Assembly: GCA_018222605.1 (NCBI GenBank)
Contig: JAAEZZ010000003.1
Coordinates: forward strand, 124,001-188,000
From: Alphaproteobacteria bacterium
GTDB lineage: Bacteria; Pseudomonadota; Alphaproteobacteria; Caulobacterales; Hyphomonadaceae
Direction: 5' to 3'
Length of the DNA stretch: 64,000 nucleotides
Of the stretch, positions 34,235 through 42,199 are shown one piece after another (position 1 is the stretch's first letter; each line of letters begins with the position of its first letter). The translations under genes were made by a program, and so were the position numbers. The notes beneath the pieces are model-generated. The model ran no database searches and was not told the DNA's origin. It worked only from the letters and a program-made list of their open reading frames with translations.

Positions 34235-35119
34235 ATGTCAGCACGTGTGATTTCCATTGCCAACTCCAAGGGCGGGGTCGGCAAAACCACCACTTGTGTC
34301 AGCCTTGCCGAGGCATTTGCCGCAAATGGCTTCCGCACACTGGTCGTGGATCTGGACACACAGGCCAACGCCTCGCTGCTGGTTTTCGGCCATGAGGGCG
34401 ACGAGCATCTGTTCCGCGCGATCAATGAATACGTCACCATCTCTGACTGGCTGCTGGAGAATTTCTTCGCCGGTGAACACAAGCGCCTCTCAGACTTCAT
34501 CGTCACCGACGCGTCCGATGTCTCCTACAATGGCAAGCCGCTGGAGCTGGACCTGATCCCTTCCTCGCCGCGCCTGCGCAAGACAGAGCGCGAGCTGATC
34601 TATGAGCTGACCGCCAAGGGCTACTCCATGGAGGCCCTGCAGGGCCAGGTTGGCCGCCGCATGCGCGATGACTTTGAAAAGCTGAAAGCCGATTATGACG
34701 TCATCATCTGCGACTGCCCGCCCGGCATTTCCGTGATGACCGAAACCGTTCTGGCCGCCAGCCACCTCATCATCGTGCCCACCATTCCGGACTTCATGTC
34801 CACGCTTGGCCTTGACCTCTTCACGGGCGACATCATGCGCAATCTGCGCGGGCGGGACATTGACAGCCTCCCCTGCGTGCTGGCGACTCGCTATGATGGC
34901 ACACCGCACCAGCAAGTGGTCCTCAATGCCATGCGCGAGGCGGCGAACGCCAAGGAAACCGAATTCACCATGTTCAAGACCGTCGTGCCGATGAAACAGG
35001 GCTTTGCCACAAACCCGATCGAGCTCGGCCCGGAACCGACCCTGAAGGCAAAATGGCCGGGCGAAGCGCTCGGCGTTGTGGAAAGCCTTCTCAAGGAAGT
35101 GCGGGAGAAAATTCAATGA
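34235..35119 (+). CDS. ParA-family ATPase
   Basis: This 294-residue protein has a deviant Walker A (SKGGVGKTTT, residues 11-20), the Walker A-prime DLDTQANAS and Walker B region DVIICDCPPGIS. It belongs to the ParA/MinD family that positions DNA or protein cargo using ATP-driven patterns. It has no N-terminal DNA-binding extension, so it is not a plasmid-type SopA. The next gene overlaps by ATGA; there is no parB or parS nearby. It lies on the opposite strand between terL and portal of the GTA, with a shared divergent promoter region. Confidence 0.9.
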   Translation: MSARVISIANSKGGVGKTTTCVSLAEAFAANGFRTLVVDLDTQANASLLVFGHEGDEHLFRAINEYVTISDWLLENFFAGEHKRLSDFIVTDASDVSYNGKPLELDLIPSSPRLRKTERELIYELTAKGYSMEALQGQVGRRMRDDFEKLKADYDVIICDCPPGISVMTETVLAASHLIIVPTIPDFMSTLGLDLFTGDIMRNLRGRDIDSLPCVLATRYDGTPHQQVVLNAMREAANAKETEFTMFKTVVPMKQGFATNPIELGPEPTLKAKWPGEALGVVESLLKEVREKIQ

Positions 35120-35589
35120 CCGACGCCCCCAAGGACAGCGCCAACGCGCTCGGCGCCCTGCTCGGCCAGAAAGACCGCTTCGGAAAGCTGGGGGAGAAAG
35201 ACTTTTCCGCCGCCACCGAAATTCTCGTCAAGAAGCTCATGATCTCCGCCGGTCAGACCACGGAAGACATGAAGGCCCTGAAAGAAACAGTCGGGGCGGA
35301 GATTTTCGACAAGGTTCTGAAATCCCTGACCGCCCACCAGGCGCGCCAGCTCGCCCGCCGCATGGACAAGACCGTCCCGGATATCGAAGTCTCCACCGCC
35401 GGCGCCGCCTGCGCCTGGATTCGCGGCCTGATGACCGGCAACATGCCCGCCCCGCTGGAAACCAGGCCGGCAGAAACAGAGGCAGCGGCAGAAGAAACGT
35501 CTACGGAGGAAACTGCCTCCGACGACGACAAACCCACGCCCCCCAAAAACGCCTATTTCGGCCGCAAAGCCTTCCGCACGGGGGGCTAG
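35116..35589 (+). CDS. Protein of unknown function coupled to ParA
   Basis: This 157-residue protein has a helical N-terminal half (FSAATEILVKKLMISAGQ, FDKVLKSLTAHQARQLARRM), one short region with AACAWIRGLMTG, and an acidic, low-complexity tail (about 112-145) ending NAYFGRKAFRTGG. No known family is recognised. Overlap of its start with the parA stop (ATGA) indicates that the two act together, the way ParA ATPases have partner proteins that stimulate them or carry the cargo. Confidence 0.75.
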   Translation: MTDAPKDSANALGALLGQKDRFGKLGEKDFSAATEILVKKLMISAGQTTEDMKALKETVGAEIFDKVLKSLTAHQARQLARRMDKTVPDIEVSTAGAACAWIRGLMTGNMPAPLETRPAETEAAAEETSTEETASDDDKPTPPKNAYFGRKAFRTGG

Positions 35590-35613
35590 GCCCGTGGCGA
35601 GATCAAGGCGCTG

Positions 35614-36009
35614 CTATTGCTTTCGCTGAATCAGGTCCCAGCGATTGCCATACAGGTCTTCGAACACGGCGACGGTGCCATAGTCCGCCTCCACAGGCTC
35701 CCGCACGAAGGTAACGCCCTGCGCCTTCATCGACTCATAGTCCCGCCAGAAATCATCCGTGCCGAGGAACAGGAACACGCGCCCGCCGCACTGATTGCCG
35801 ATTGAGGCTTCCTGTTCCGGTGACGACGCTTTCGCCAGCAGCAATTGCGTGCCGCCACCCCCCGGCGGCGCCACCAGCACCCAGCGCTTGTCCTGTTCCG
35901 GCCGGTAAGTGTCTTCGACCAAGTCAAAGCCCAGCGCGCCGGTATAGAAGGCTATCGCCTCATCATAGTCACGCACGAGAAGAGAAATGTGAAGCAAGGT
36001 CTGTTTCAT
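35614..36009 (-). CDS. VOC-family (glyoxalase-like) protein
   Basis: This 131-residue protein has the beta-alpha-beta-beta-beta fold signatures of the vicinal oxygen chelate family: LLHISLLVRDYDEAIAFYTG with a metal-ligand His, GTQLLLA, and the C-terminal FEDLYGNRWDLIQ. Such proteins are metalloenzymes or resistance proteins; the substrate cannot be told. It lies between the terL gene and the convergent ParA pair and has no GTA role that I know of. The weak start context makes the exact start slightly uncertain. Confidence 0.88.
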   Translation of the reverse strand: MKQTLLHISLLVRDYDEAIAFYTGALGFDLVEDTYRPEQDKRWVLVAPPGGGGTQLLLAKASSPEQEASIGNQCGGRVFLFLGTDDFWRDYESMKAQGVTFVREPVEADYGTVAVFEDLYGNRWDLIQRKQ

Positions 36010-36059
36010 AGTGCTGCTTTAGTGAGATTCGTTCAGGCCGCTGCCCCCAATCGGCCTGG

Positions 36060-36140
36060 ATCCCGGCCTGCGCCGGGATGAGCGCTGCCTGGACTGAGAC
36101 GCCCCTTCCTCTCTTCCGCTGACCCCGACGAAAATCGGGG
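36060..36140. repeat. Pair of palindromes downstream of terL
   Basis: ATCCCGGC-CTGC-GCCGGGAT at 36060-36079 is a perfect 8-bp hairpin, and CCCCGA-CGAAAA-TCGGGG at 36123-36140 is another. Both are short dispersed sequences that I know from many proteobacterial genomes (first: translation HPGAGRDP). They stand between terL and the VOC gene. Either could stop terL transcription. Confidence 0.7.
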
Positions 36141-36181
36141 CCTAGGGCCACACGCTGCGCACCTTCCACCCCCAAAGCCCC

Positions 36182-37480
36182 TCACAACACCCTCACCCAG
36201 GGCCCGGCGCCTTCCAGAACCAGCGCCCATACCGCCCACACCAGCGCATCGACGCGGTCCGGTGAGCCGCGAAACCCTTCCGCGCCAAACCGGCACATCT
36301 GGTCTTCCAGCGTGGGCAGCAGGCCGACATGACTGACCCGTCCCTGTGCGTACAAAGCCGCCACCGGGGCTGCCCGCGCCCGCTTGCCCAGCCGCGCATG
36401 CACCAGCCGCACCGGCACGCCCGCCCCGGCGCTCTCCAGAATCTGCCGCACCATTTCGCCGCCCTGATTGGCCTCCGCGATAATCTCCCGCGCGCCGGTC
36501 TCGCGGCACACCGCCACCGCGCGCCGGGCCCAGTCCAGCGGCTTCAGCCCCGGCGCAGACGCATCCGCCAGCACATAGGCATGACCGCTGCGCACCCCCG
36601 CCGCGATGATGCCGCACGCATCCGCTGCCGGGCCGCTGGTTGCTGGCGGGTCGACCGCGACGATCACATCCTCCATCATGGGTGGGGTGTCCACCCGCCC
36701 CTCATCAATCATCTCCCTACGGAATAATGCGCCTTCGGGATCTTCCATGAATTCGCCGTTCAACTCCTGCCGTGCCAGCTGGCTGTCGCCATAGGCGGCC
36801 TTCATGGCGCGCAGGAAATCCGGCGACAGATTGCCGGCATTCTCCTCCGTCCCGGCGCGCAGCACATGCACGGCCTCATCCTCTCCCGCCGACAGCAGGC
36901 GGCGCATCACCCCCACCGCGCGAGGCGTCGTGGACGCAAAGCAGCGCGGTGCCGCCCCCAGGCGCAGGCCCATCTGCAGCGTGTCCCACACTGTCTCTCC
37001 CTTCGCCCAGGCGGCGATCTCGTCACACCAGGCGACATCGAATTGCGGGCCGCGCAGACTGTCCGGGTCTTCTGCGGAAAAGACATGCGCCTCTGCGCCA
37101 TTGTCAAAGCGCAGGATACGCCGGCTCGCATGATAGACCGGGCGAAGATCCTGCCTGGGCTCGATCCATTTCAGGCCGCTCGGTCCGTCGATCATCACTT
37201 CGCGCACATCGTGCAGGGCCGGGCCCACCAGCGCCGCACGCCTCCGCCCGCCGTGCAGCAAGCTCCAGCGCAGCCATTCCGCCCCGGCCCGGGTCTTGCC
37301 AGCGCCGCGTCCGCCCATGAACAGACATGTCCGCCAGCCCGCCTGCGGCGGAACCTGTGTATCGCGGGCCAGGCGCAACCACGGATTCTCCGCCACCAGT
37401 TCGCCCGTCTTCGGCGGCAGGTCGCTCCAGTCCCGCGTCTCGAAAGCCGTGCGCACCTTGCGGCGGAAGTCCGGGTCCAT
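36182..37480 (-). CDS. GTA gp2-like large terminase
   Basis: This protein (432 residues from 37480) has the terminase ATPase motifs Walker A (FMGGRGAGKTRAGAEWL) and Walker B (FDVAWCDEIAAW), and a C-terminal nuclease region with IVAVDPPATSGPAADACGII and DQMCRFGAEGFRGSPDRVDA. It packages DNA into GTA heads. Upstream in-frame ATGs at 37603 and others exist, but 37480 has AGGAAAGG upstream and gives the usual N-terminus (MDPDFRRKV). The small terminase gene overlaps it extensively (see that entry). Confidence 0.9.
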   Translation of the reverse strand: MDPDFRRKVRTAFETRDWSDLPPKTGELVAENPWLRLARDTQVPPQAGWRTCLFMGGRGAGKTRAGAEWLRWSLLHGGRRRAALVGPALHDVREVMIDGPSGLKWIEPRQDLRPVYHASRRILRFDNGAEAHVFSAEDPDSLRGPQFDVAWCDEIAAWAKGETVWDTLQMGLRLGAAPRCFASTTPRAVGVMRRLLSAGEDEAVHVLRAGTEENAGNLSPDFLRAMKAAYGDSQLARQELNGEFMEDPEGALFRREMIDEGRVDTPPMMEDVIVAVDPPATSGPAADACGIIAAGVRSGHAYVLADASAPGLKPLDWARRAVAVCRETGAREIIAEANQGGEMVRQILESAGAGVPVRLVHARLGKRARAAPVAALYAQGRVSHVGLLPTLEDQMCRFGAEGFRGSPDRVDALVWAVWALVLEGAGPWVRVL

Positions 37481-37934
37481 CAGCTGGTCGCCCTTTCCTC
37501 TCATGGCCGCCCTGCTGGGGCCCCTCATCGGCTCCTTCATCGGAGAGGAAGGCATAGATGTCCTCTTCCTCGTCTGCGACGCAATTAGCGGCCTGCCGTT
37601 CATCCGTAATTCCCCCGACCTTGATTCCTGCCATTTCCAGCTGGCGCACTTCCGTACTGACCCGCACCAGTTGCGTTACTTTCGGCGCAATGTCCTCGCC
37701 CGCCGCTGCGGCGGCCAGCATCTGTTCCGTCGCCAGGTCCTGCGCCTCGTCCATGGACAGCTGCAGGCGCTCCAGCGGCTTTTCCGGCTCGTTCAGCTCA
37801 TGCGTGCGCATCAGGCGGTAGACGCTTGTGCGATGCAGGCCCACCTGCGCCGCGATGCGCGTCACGCTCCAGCCGAGCAGCCAGCAAAGCCGGATCTGGC
37901 GCTTCAGACGATCCCTGTTCGGATGATGTGACAT
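37104..37934 (-). CDS. GTA gp1-like small terminase, reading far into terL
   Basis: The N-terminal half of this frame is a plausible small terminase: a helix-turn-helix (SVTRIAAQVGLHRTSVYRL, about residues 23-41) and a helical oligomerisation region with acidic C-terminus (VADEEEDIYAFLSDEG). The start at 37934 follows GGGAGG. No stop codon follows until 37104, so the last half overlaps terL by about 377 bases in another frame and is Gly/Arg-rich, unlike a real domain. The functional protein probably ends near the terL start; a lost stop or frameshift is likely. Confidence 0.65.
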   Translation of the reverse strand: MSHHPNRDRLKRQIRLCWLLGWSVTRIAAQVGLHRTSVYRLMRTHELNEPEKPLERLQLSMDEAQDLATEQMLAAAAAGEDIAPKVTQLVRVSTEVRQLEMAGIKVGGITDERQAANCVADEEEDIYAFLSDEGADEGPQQGGHERKGRPADGPGLPPQGAHGFRDAGLERPAAEDGRTGGGESVVAPGPRYTGSAAGGLADMSVHGRTRRWQDPGRGGMAALELAARRAEACGAGGPGPARCARSDDRRTERPEMDRAQAGSSPGLSCEPAYPAL

Positions 37935-38126
37935 GCGTCCCTCCCGTTTGATGAGGGCAATGTGCCGCCTGCACGTCCCCATCGGATTCGCGCGTCAACT
38001 GACTTCAAGAATTCCGTATGATTCCCTCGCATGGCCGCCCATCCGGGCACAGATGTGTTGCAGGAAAAGCACGAATTTCTCCCCGCATGACGGGCACTTG
38101 CCCCAAAACCCTAATGAAACCGAGCG

Positions 38127-38166
38127 GCGTCACAAAAACATTACGCATCTGTCATTCAGGCGTAAC
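38127..38166 (+). promoter_or_regulatory. Tandem Pho-box-like half-sites
   Basis: Four 7-base half-sites are spaced 11 bases apart with 4-base linkers: GCGTCAC (38127), ACATTAC (38138), CTGTCAT (38149) and GCGTAAC (38160). CTGTCAT is the exact half-site of the PhoB consensus and the 7+4 period is that of Pho boxes. The array ends 46 bases before the TonB receptor start. With a phytase gene downstream, phosphate-starvation control by PhoB is likely. Confidence 0.65.
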
Positions 38167-38212
38167 GGAGCCGTGGGAACGGGCCGCCATCCAGAGAGAA
38201 GGACTTCCTCCC

Positions 38213-40999
38213 ATGACTTCAACCACCCGCAAGCTATTGCTCCTGGGTGCCGCCACGGCCACCCTGGTCCAGGCTGCTTCCGCCGACATCCTCAAAGGCG
38301 TTGTCACCGACGCGACCGGCGAAGCACCGCTGCAGGGCGCCATCGTGACGATTGAGGAACTCGGCCGCAGCGCCTCCTCAGACCGTTTCGGCGCATACCG
38401 CTTCACCAGCATTCCGGCTGGCGACTATACGCTGTCCATCTCCTATGTCGGTGCAGACACGGTCACGGACACGGTGAACGTCTCCGGCGACTCCACCTAT
38501 GATATCGTGCTCGGCGGCGATGTGCGCTATCTCGACAACGTCCTGGTCGTCGGCTCTGCCGCTGCCCAGGCCGGTGCCATCAACCAGCAGCGCGCCTCCG
38601 ATGCCATCATCAACGTGATCGACTCCGACGGCCTCGGCAACTTCCCCGACACGACCGTTGCTGACAGCCTTTCCCGCGTGCCGGGCCTGTCCATCGAGAA
38701 CGACCAGGGCGAAGGCCGCTACGTCTCCATCCGCGGGATCAACACAGATCTGATCTCCGCCACCATCAACGGCGTGCGCACCCCCTCTCCGGAAGACCGC
38801 CGCGGCGTTCTGCTGGATGGTGTGCCGTCTGACCTTCTCGACGGCATCGAGGTTCAGAAATCCCTGACCCCGAATGTCGACGCCGACACCATCGGTGGTG
38901 TGATCAATCTGAAAACCATCTCCGCCTTTGACCGCGATGGCCAGTTCATCCGCGCCAAGGTCGAGGGCTCCTACAATGAAATCACCGAAGAGATTTCCCC
39001 GAAAGCCACGCTGACCTATTCCAACGTGTTCGGCGAGAAACTGGGTGTGGCCGCCTCCGTCAACTATCAGGATCTGCGCATTCAGGCCCACAATAACGAA
39101 ACCGGTGGCTGGGACGAAGACGACTTGGTTCCTAATGACGATTACGAAATGCGCTGGTATGACTTGACCCGCGAGCGCGTCGGTCTTGTCTTCAATGTGG
39201 ACTACAAGGCCACAGAGAATACAGAGCTTTACCTCCGTACCCTGTACAACCGCTACAAGGATGACGAAGTTCGCAACAAGTTCGAATTCCGCAAGCTGGA
39301 CGAAGAGGCCGTCACCCTCACAGACAAGGGCTTCAGCTTTGATTTTGCCCAGGCCGATGCCGAAGTGCGCCAGCGGGAAGAAGTCCGCAACATCCAGACC
39401 TATGCTCTCGGCGGCAAGACCTATGCCGGCAACTGGACATTCGATTATGAAGTCTCCTATGCCTATGCCGAAGAAGACGATTCCAACAATCACGACGTCA
39501 CGTTCCGCTCTGACAAGTTCAAAGGCGATGGCGTTCTGCTCTGGGACAATTCAGACCCGAAAAAACCAAAGCTCTCCGGCACCGGTTTTGACTTCCTGCT
39601 CGACCCGGCCAACTACACGATGGACGCTTTCGAACAGGAATACACCACGAATGAAGACACCGAATGGTCCTACAAGCTGGACCTGACCAACGACACCGTT
39701 CTGGGCGACACGCCCGTCACATGGAAAATGGGTGTGAAGGTACGCGACCGCGAAAAAGTGCGGGACGTGAACCTGAAAATCTACGAGCGTGATGATGTTC
39801 TGCTGACAGACTATATCACCGCAAACTCGCAAATCTCCGGCTGGCGCATGGCCAATCCGATGTTCCAGTGGCCCTCTGCCGATCTGACGAACGCCCTGCG
39901 TGGCACCTTCACGCCGGATGAGCTGGACGAAGACGGCTCCAATTTCGACAGCCTGGCCGAAGACTATACGATCGACGAGTTGATCATCGCCGGCTATGGC
40001 ATGGGCACCTTCCAGATGCAGAATTTGACCGTCGTGGCAGGCGCGCGTATCGAGGCCACCGATGTCTCCGCCAAGGGCAATATCTTCTTTGAGGAAGACG
40101 ATCCGGCAAATGTTGGTACACGTCAGTTTGATGATGAATATGCCCACTTCCTGCCTAGCCTGAACCTGAAATATGCCTTTGCGGACAACCTCATCGGCCG
40201 CGCAGCGTATTATGCCTCCATCGTGCGCCCCGCCTTTGGCGAAATGCGCCCGACCATCGCCCTGAACAGCGACCGTGACGAGGCAGAGCTCGGCAATCCG
40301 GAGCTGAATCCGTACGAAGCGAACAATTTCGATCTTTCCATTGAATACTATCCGACGAAATTGTCCGTGCTGTCAGCCGGCCTGTTCTACAAGGACATCT
40401 CCAACCCGATCTTCCAGGCGACCTATGAGAAGGGCCAGTTCCCTGACTCTGTTGACCTGTCCTTCCTGGATCCCGCAACGGTGGCCGGGCTGGATGAGAT
40501 CAAGACCTACATCAATGGCGAAAGCGCCACGGTGAAGGGTATCGAGTTCAACTATGTCCAGCAGCTGGATTTCCTCGGCGACGCCTGGGAGGGCCTGCTG
40601 GTCTCCGGAAACCTCACCCTGGCTGACTCCGAAACCTCCGTCCAGGATGAGAAAGACCTCGCCAAGACCCGCGACGTCCCGATGCTGAAGCAGAATGACC
40701 GCGTCTGGAACGTCGCCATCGGCTACGACAAGGGCCCGTGGGACATCCGTGTCTCTGCCAACTACCGCTCTGCCTATCTGGACGAGCTGTTCGGTGCAGG
40801 CATCGACCGTTACACAGACGACCATATGAGCGTCGAAGCGTCTGCGAAATATGACGTGAACGACCATCTGCAGGTCTATGTCGAAGGCAAGAACCTGACG
40901 GACGAGCCGGAATACTACTATCACGGCTCCAAGAACCGTCTGTCCCAGTATGACGAGTTCGGCGCCCGCTACGTTTTCGGTGTCCGCTACACCTACTAG
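38213..40999 (+). CDS. TonB-dependent outer-membrane receptor
   Basis: This 928-residue receptor has a signal peptide (residues 1-24, QAASA-D), a carboxypeptidase-regulatory-like beta domain (about 25-105, LKGVVTDATGEAPLQGAIVT), a plug (SLSRVPGLSIENDQGEGRYV and SIRGINTD) and a beta-barrel ending in an aromatic residue pattern (FGVRYTY). The plug motif is that of the Xanthomonas/Caulobacter receptor class. It should import a large or scarce substrate, here probably phytate or its breakdown products, because a phytase gene follows 90 bases later. ATG 38213 is chosen over 38018 because only it gives a signal peptide and follows GAAGGA. Confidence 0.92.
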   Translation: MTSTTRKLLLLGAATATLVQAASADILKGVVTDATGEAPLQGAIVTIEELGRSASSDRFGAYRFTSIPAGDYTLSISYVGADTVTDTVNVSGDSTYDIVLGGDVRYLDNVLVVGSAAAQAGAINQQRASDAIINVIDSDGLGNFPDTTVADSLSRVPGLSIENDQGEGRYVSIRGINTDLISATINGVRTPSPEDRRGVLLDGVPSDLLDGIEVQKSLTPNVDADTIGGVINLKTISAFDRDGQFIRAKVEGSYNEITEEISPKATLTYSNVFGEKLGVAASVNYQDLRIQAHNNETGGWDEDDLVPNDDYEMRWYDLTRERVGLVFNVDYKATENTELYLRTLYNRYKDDEVRNKFEFRKLDEEAVTLTDKGFSFDFAQADAEVRQREEVRNIQTYALGGKTYAGNWTFDYEVSYAYAEEDDSNNHDVTFRSDKFKGDGVLLWDNSDPKKPKLSGTGFDFLLDPANYTMDAFEQEYTTNEDTEWSYKLDLTNDTVLGDTPVTWKMGVKVRDREKVRDVNLKIYERDDVLLTDYITANSQISGWRMANPMFQWPSADLTNALRGTFTPDELDEDGSNFDSLAEDYTIDELIIAGYGMGTFQMQNLTVVAGARIEATDVSAKGNIFFEEDDPANVGTRQFDDEYAHFLPSLNLKYAFADNLIGRAAYYASIVRPAFGEMRPTIALNSDRDEAELGNPELNPYEANNFDLSIEYYPTKLSVLSAGLFYKDISNPIFQATYEKGQFPDSVDLSFLDPATVAGLDEIKTYINGESATVKGIEFNYVQQLDFLGDAWEGLLVSGNLTLADSETSVQDEKDLAKTRDVPMLKQNDRVWNVAIGYDKGPWDIRVSANYRSAYLDELFGAGIDRYTDDHMSVEASAKYDVNDHLQVYVEGKNLTDEPEYYYHGSKNRLSQYDEFGARYVFGVRYTY

Positions 41000-41024
41000 T
41001 CTACTCGGATAGAGCTTGATCTCT

Positions 41025-41062
41025 GAGGCCGGGCAGGACACACCTTGCCCGGCCTCTTCCTT
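41025..41062 (+). terminator. Hairpin between receptor and phytase genes
   Basis: GAGGCCGGGCA at 41025-41035 pairs perfectly with TGCCCGGCCTC at 41046-41056, followed by TTCCTTTTCC. The strong stem with a T-rich tail is terminator-like, so part of the receptor transcript may stop before the phytase, or the hairpin may protect mRNA ends. Confidence 0.65.
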
Positions 41063-41089
41063 TTCCCCTCCTCAAGGAGCTGAAGACCC

Positions 41090-42121
41090 ATGAAACGCCA
41101 TTTTCCCCTTGCCGCCCTTCTGGTGGCTGCATGTGCCACAGAGCCGGCCCAGGACATCTACGAAGTCGAGACGGCAAACGTCTATGCCGCCTTCGAAACA
41201 GACCCGATGCCAACCAAAGGCGACACCGCCGATGATCCGGCCCTGTGGGTAAACCCGGATGACGCCTCCAAAAGCCTGATCCTCGGCACCAACAAGGATG
41301 AAGGTCTCTATGTCTACGATCTGACCGGCAAGAAGACCCAGTTCATCGACACCGGCCGTATCAACAATGTGGATGTGCGCGGCAATGTCGCCATTGCCTC
41401 CAATGACGAGACGAACTCTATCAGCTGGTTCTCCATCGACCCGGCGACGCAGACCGTGACGCATATCGGCGATACACCGACGCTGAAGGATGAGCCCTAT
41501 GGCATTTGCGCCGGTCTGATCGACGACAATTTCCTGGCGATCCCGACCTACAAGGACGGCACGATTCAGGTCTGGTCCGTCCCCTATGACGAGGCCGCTG
41601 GCCTGAATGCGGAGCTTGTCCGCACCCACAAATTCGACAGCCAGCTGGAAGGCTGCGTTGTGGAAGATGATGGCCGCCAGGTATTTGTCGGCGAGGAAGA
41701 GTACGGCATCTGGAAGCTGGATCTCGTCAATGATGAGAGCACACCCATATCCGTTGATTCGATTGCGGCCCGTCAGGGCCTTGTCGCCGATGTCGAAGGC
41801 ATCAGCATCTGGAAGGGTGAAGAAGGCTATGGCTATCTCGTTGCCTCCGCCCAGGCAGCCAACCGCTATGTCATTTACGATCTTGAGCCCCCGCACGCCC
41901 GCGTCGGCGTGATCAGCATCGTCGAAAGCCCGGATGGCAGCGTGGACGGCGTGACCCATACCGATGGCCTTGACATCAACTCCACGCCCCTGCCCGGCTT
42001 CCCGAAAGGCGTAATGATTGTTCAGGACGATGCCAATCCGAAATCGGAAATCAACCAGAACTACAAGATTATCGACTGGGCCCGGATCGAGGCCGCCACC
42101 CGCCTGAATGACCGTCCGTAA
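41090..42121 (+). CDS. Beta-propeller phytase, lipoprotein
   Basis: This 343-residue protein has a lipobox (VAAC, Cys15) and the six-bladed phytase fold signatures: DDPALWVNPDD, GRINNVDVRG, DEPYGICAGL, SQLEGCVVEDD and VEGISIW. Such calcium-dependent 3-phytases release phosphate from phytate. It should sit on a membrane surface facing the periplasm or outside, next to the preceding TonB receptor. Pho-box-like sites upstream of the receptor suggest joint induction in phosphate starvation. Confidence 0.92.
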   Translation: MKRHFPLAALLVAACATEPAQDIYEVETANVYAAFETDPMPTKGDTADDPALWVNPDDASKSLILGTNKDEGLYVYDLTGKKTQFIDTGRINNVDVRGNVAIASNDETNSISWFSIDPATQTVTHIGDTPTLKDEPYGICAGLIDDNFLAIPTYKDGTIQVWSVPYDEAAGLNAELVRTHKFDSQLEGCVVEDDGRQVFVGEEEYGIWKLDLVNDESTPISVDSIAARQGLVADVEGISIWKGEEGYGYLVASAQAANRYVIYDLEPPHARVGVISIVESPDGSVDGVTHTDGLDINSTPLPGFPKGVMIVQDDANPKSEINQNYKIIDWARIEAATRLNDRP

Positions 42122-42153
42122 ACGGCGTTCAAATTTCGCAGTCTCAGGGACAG

Positions 42154-42182
42154 CGCCCTCCGACGAAATCGGGGGGCGTTTT
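42154..42182. terminator. Bidirectional terminator between phytase and cyclase
   Basis: CGCCCTCCGA at 42154-42163 pairs with TCGGGGGGCG at 42169-42178 (one G-U pair, loop CGAAA) and is followed by TTTT. It lies between convergent genes and can serve the phytase; the reverse strand lacks a good T-run. Confidence 0.85.
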
Positions 42183-42199
42183 CATATCCGGCAGAGACC

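Noticed and set aside
36123-36140. A simple terL terminator
   Set aside because: The hairpin has no T-run on the terL strand and belongs to a dispersed repeat type, so termination is possible but not claimed.
23006-37982. A prophage
   Set aside because: Head, tail and terminase genes match the GTA order, but there is no integrase, repressor, replication or lysis gene and no att sites were seen.
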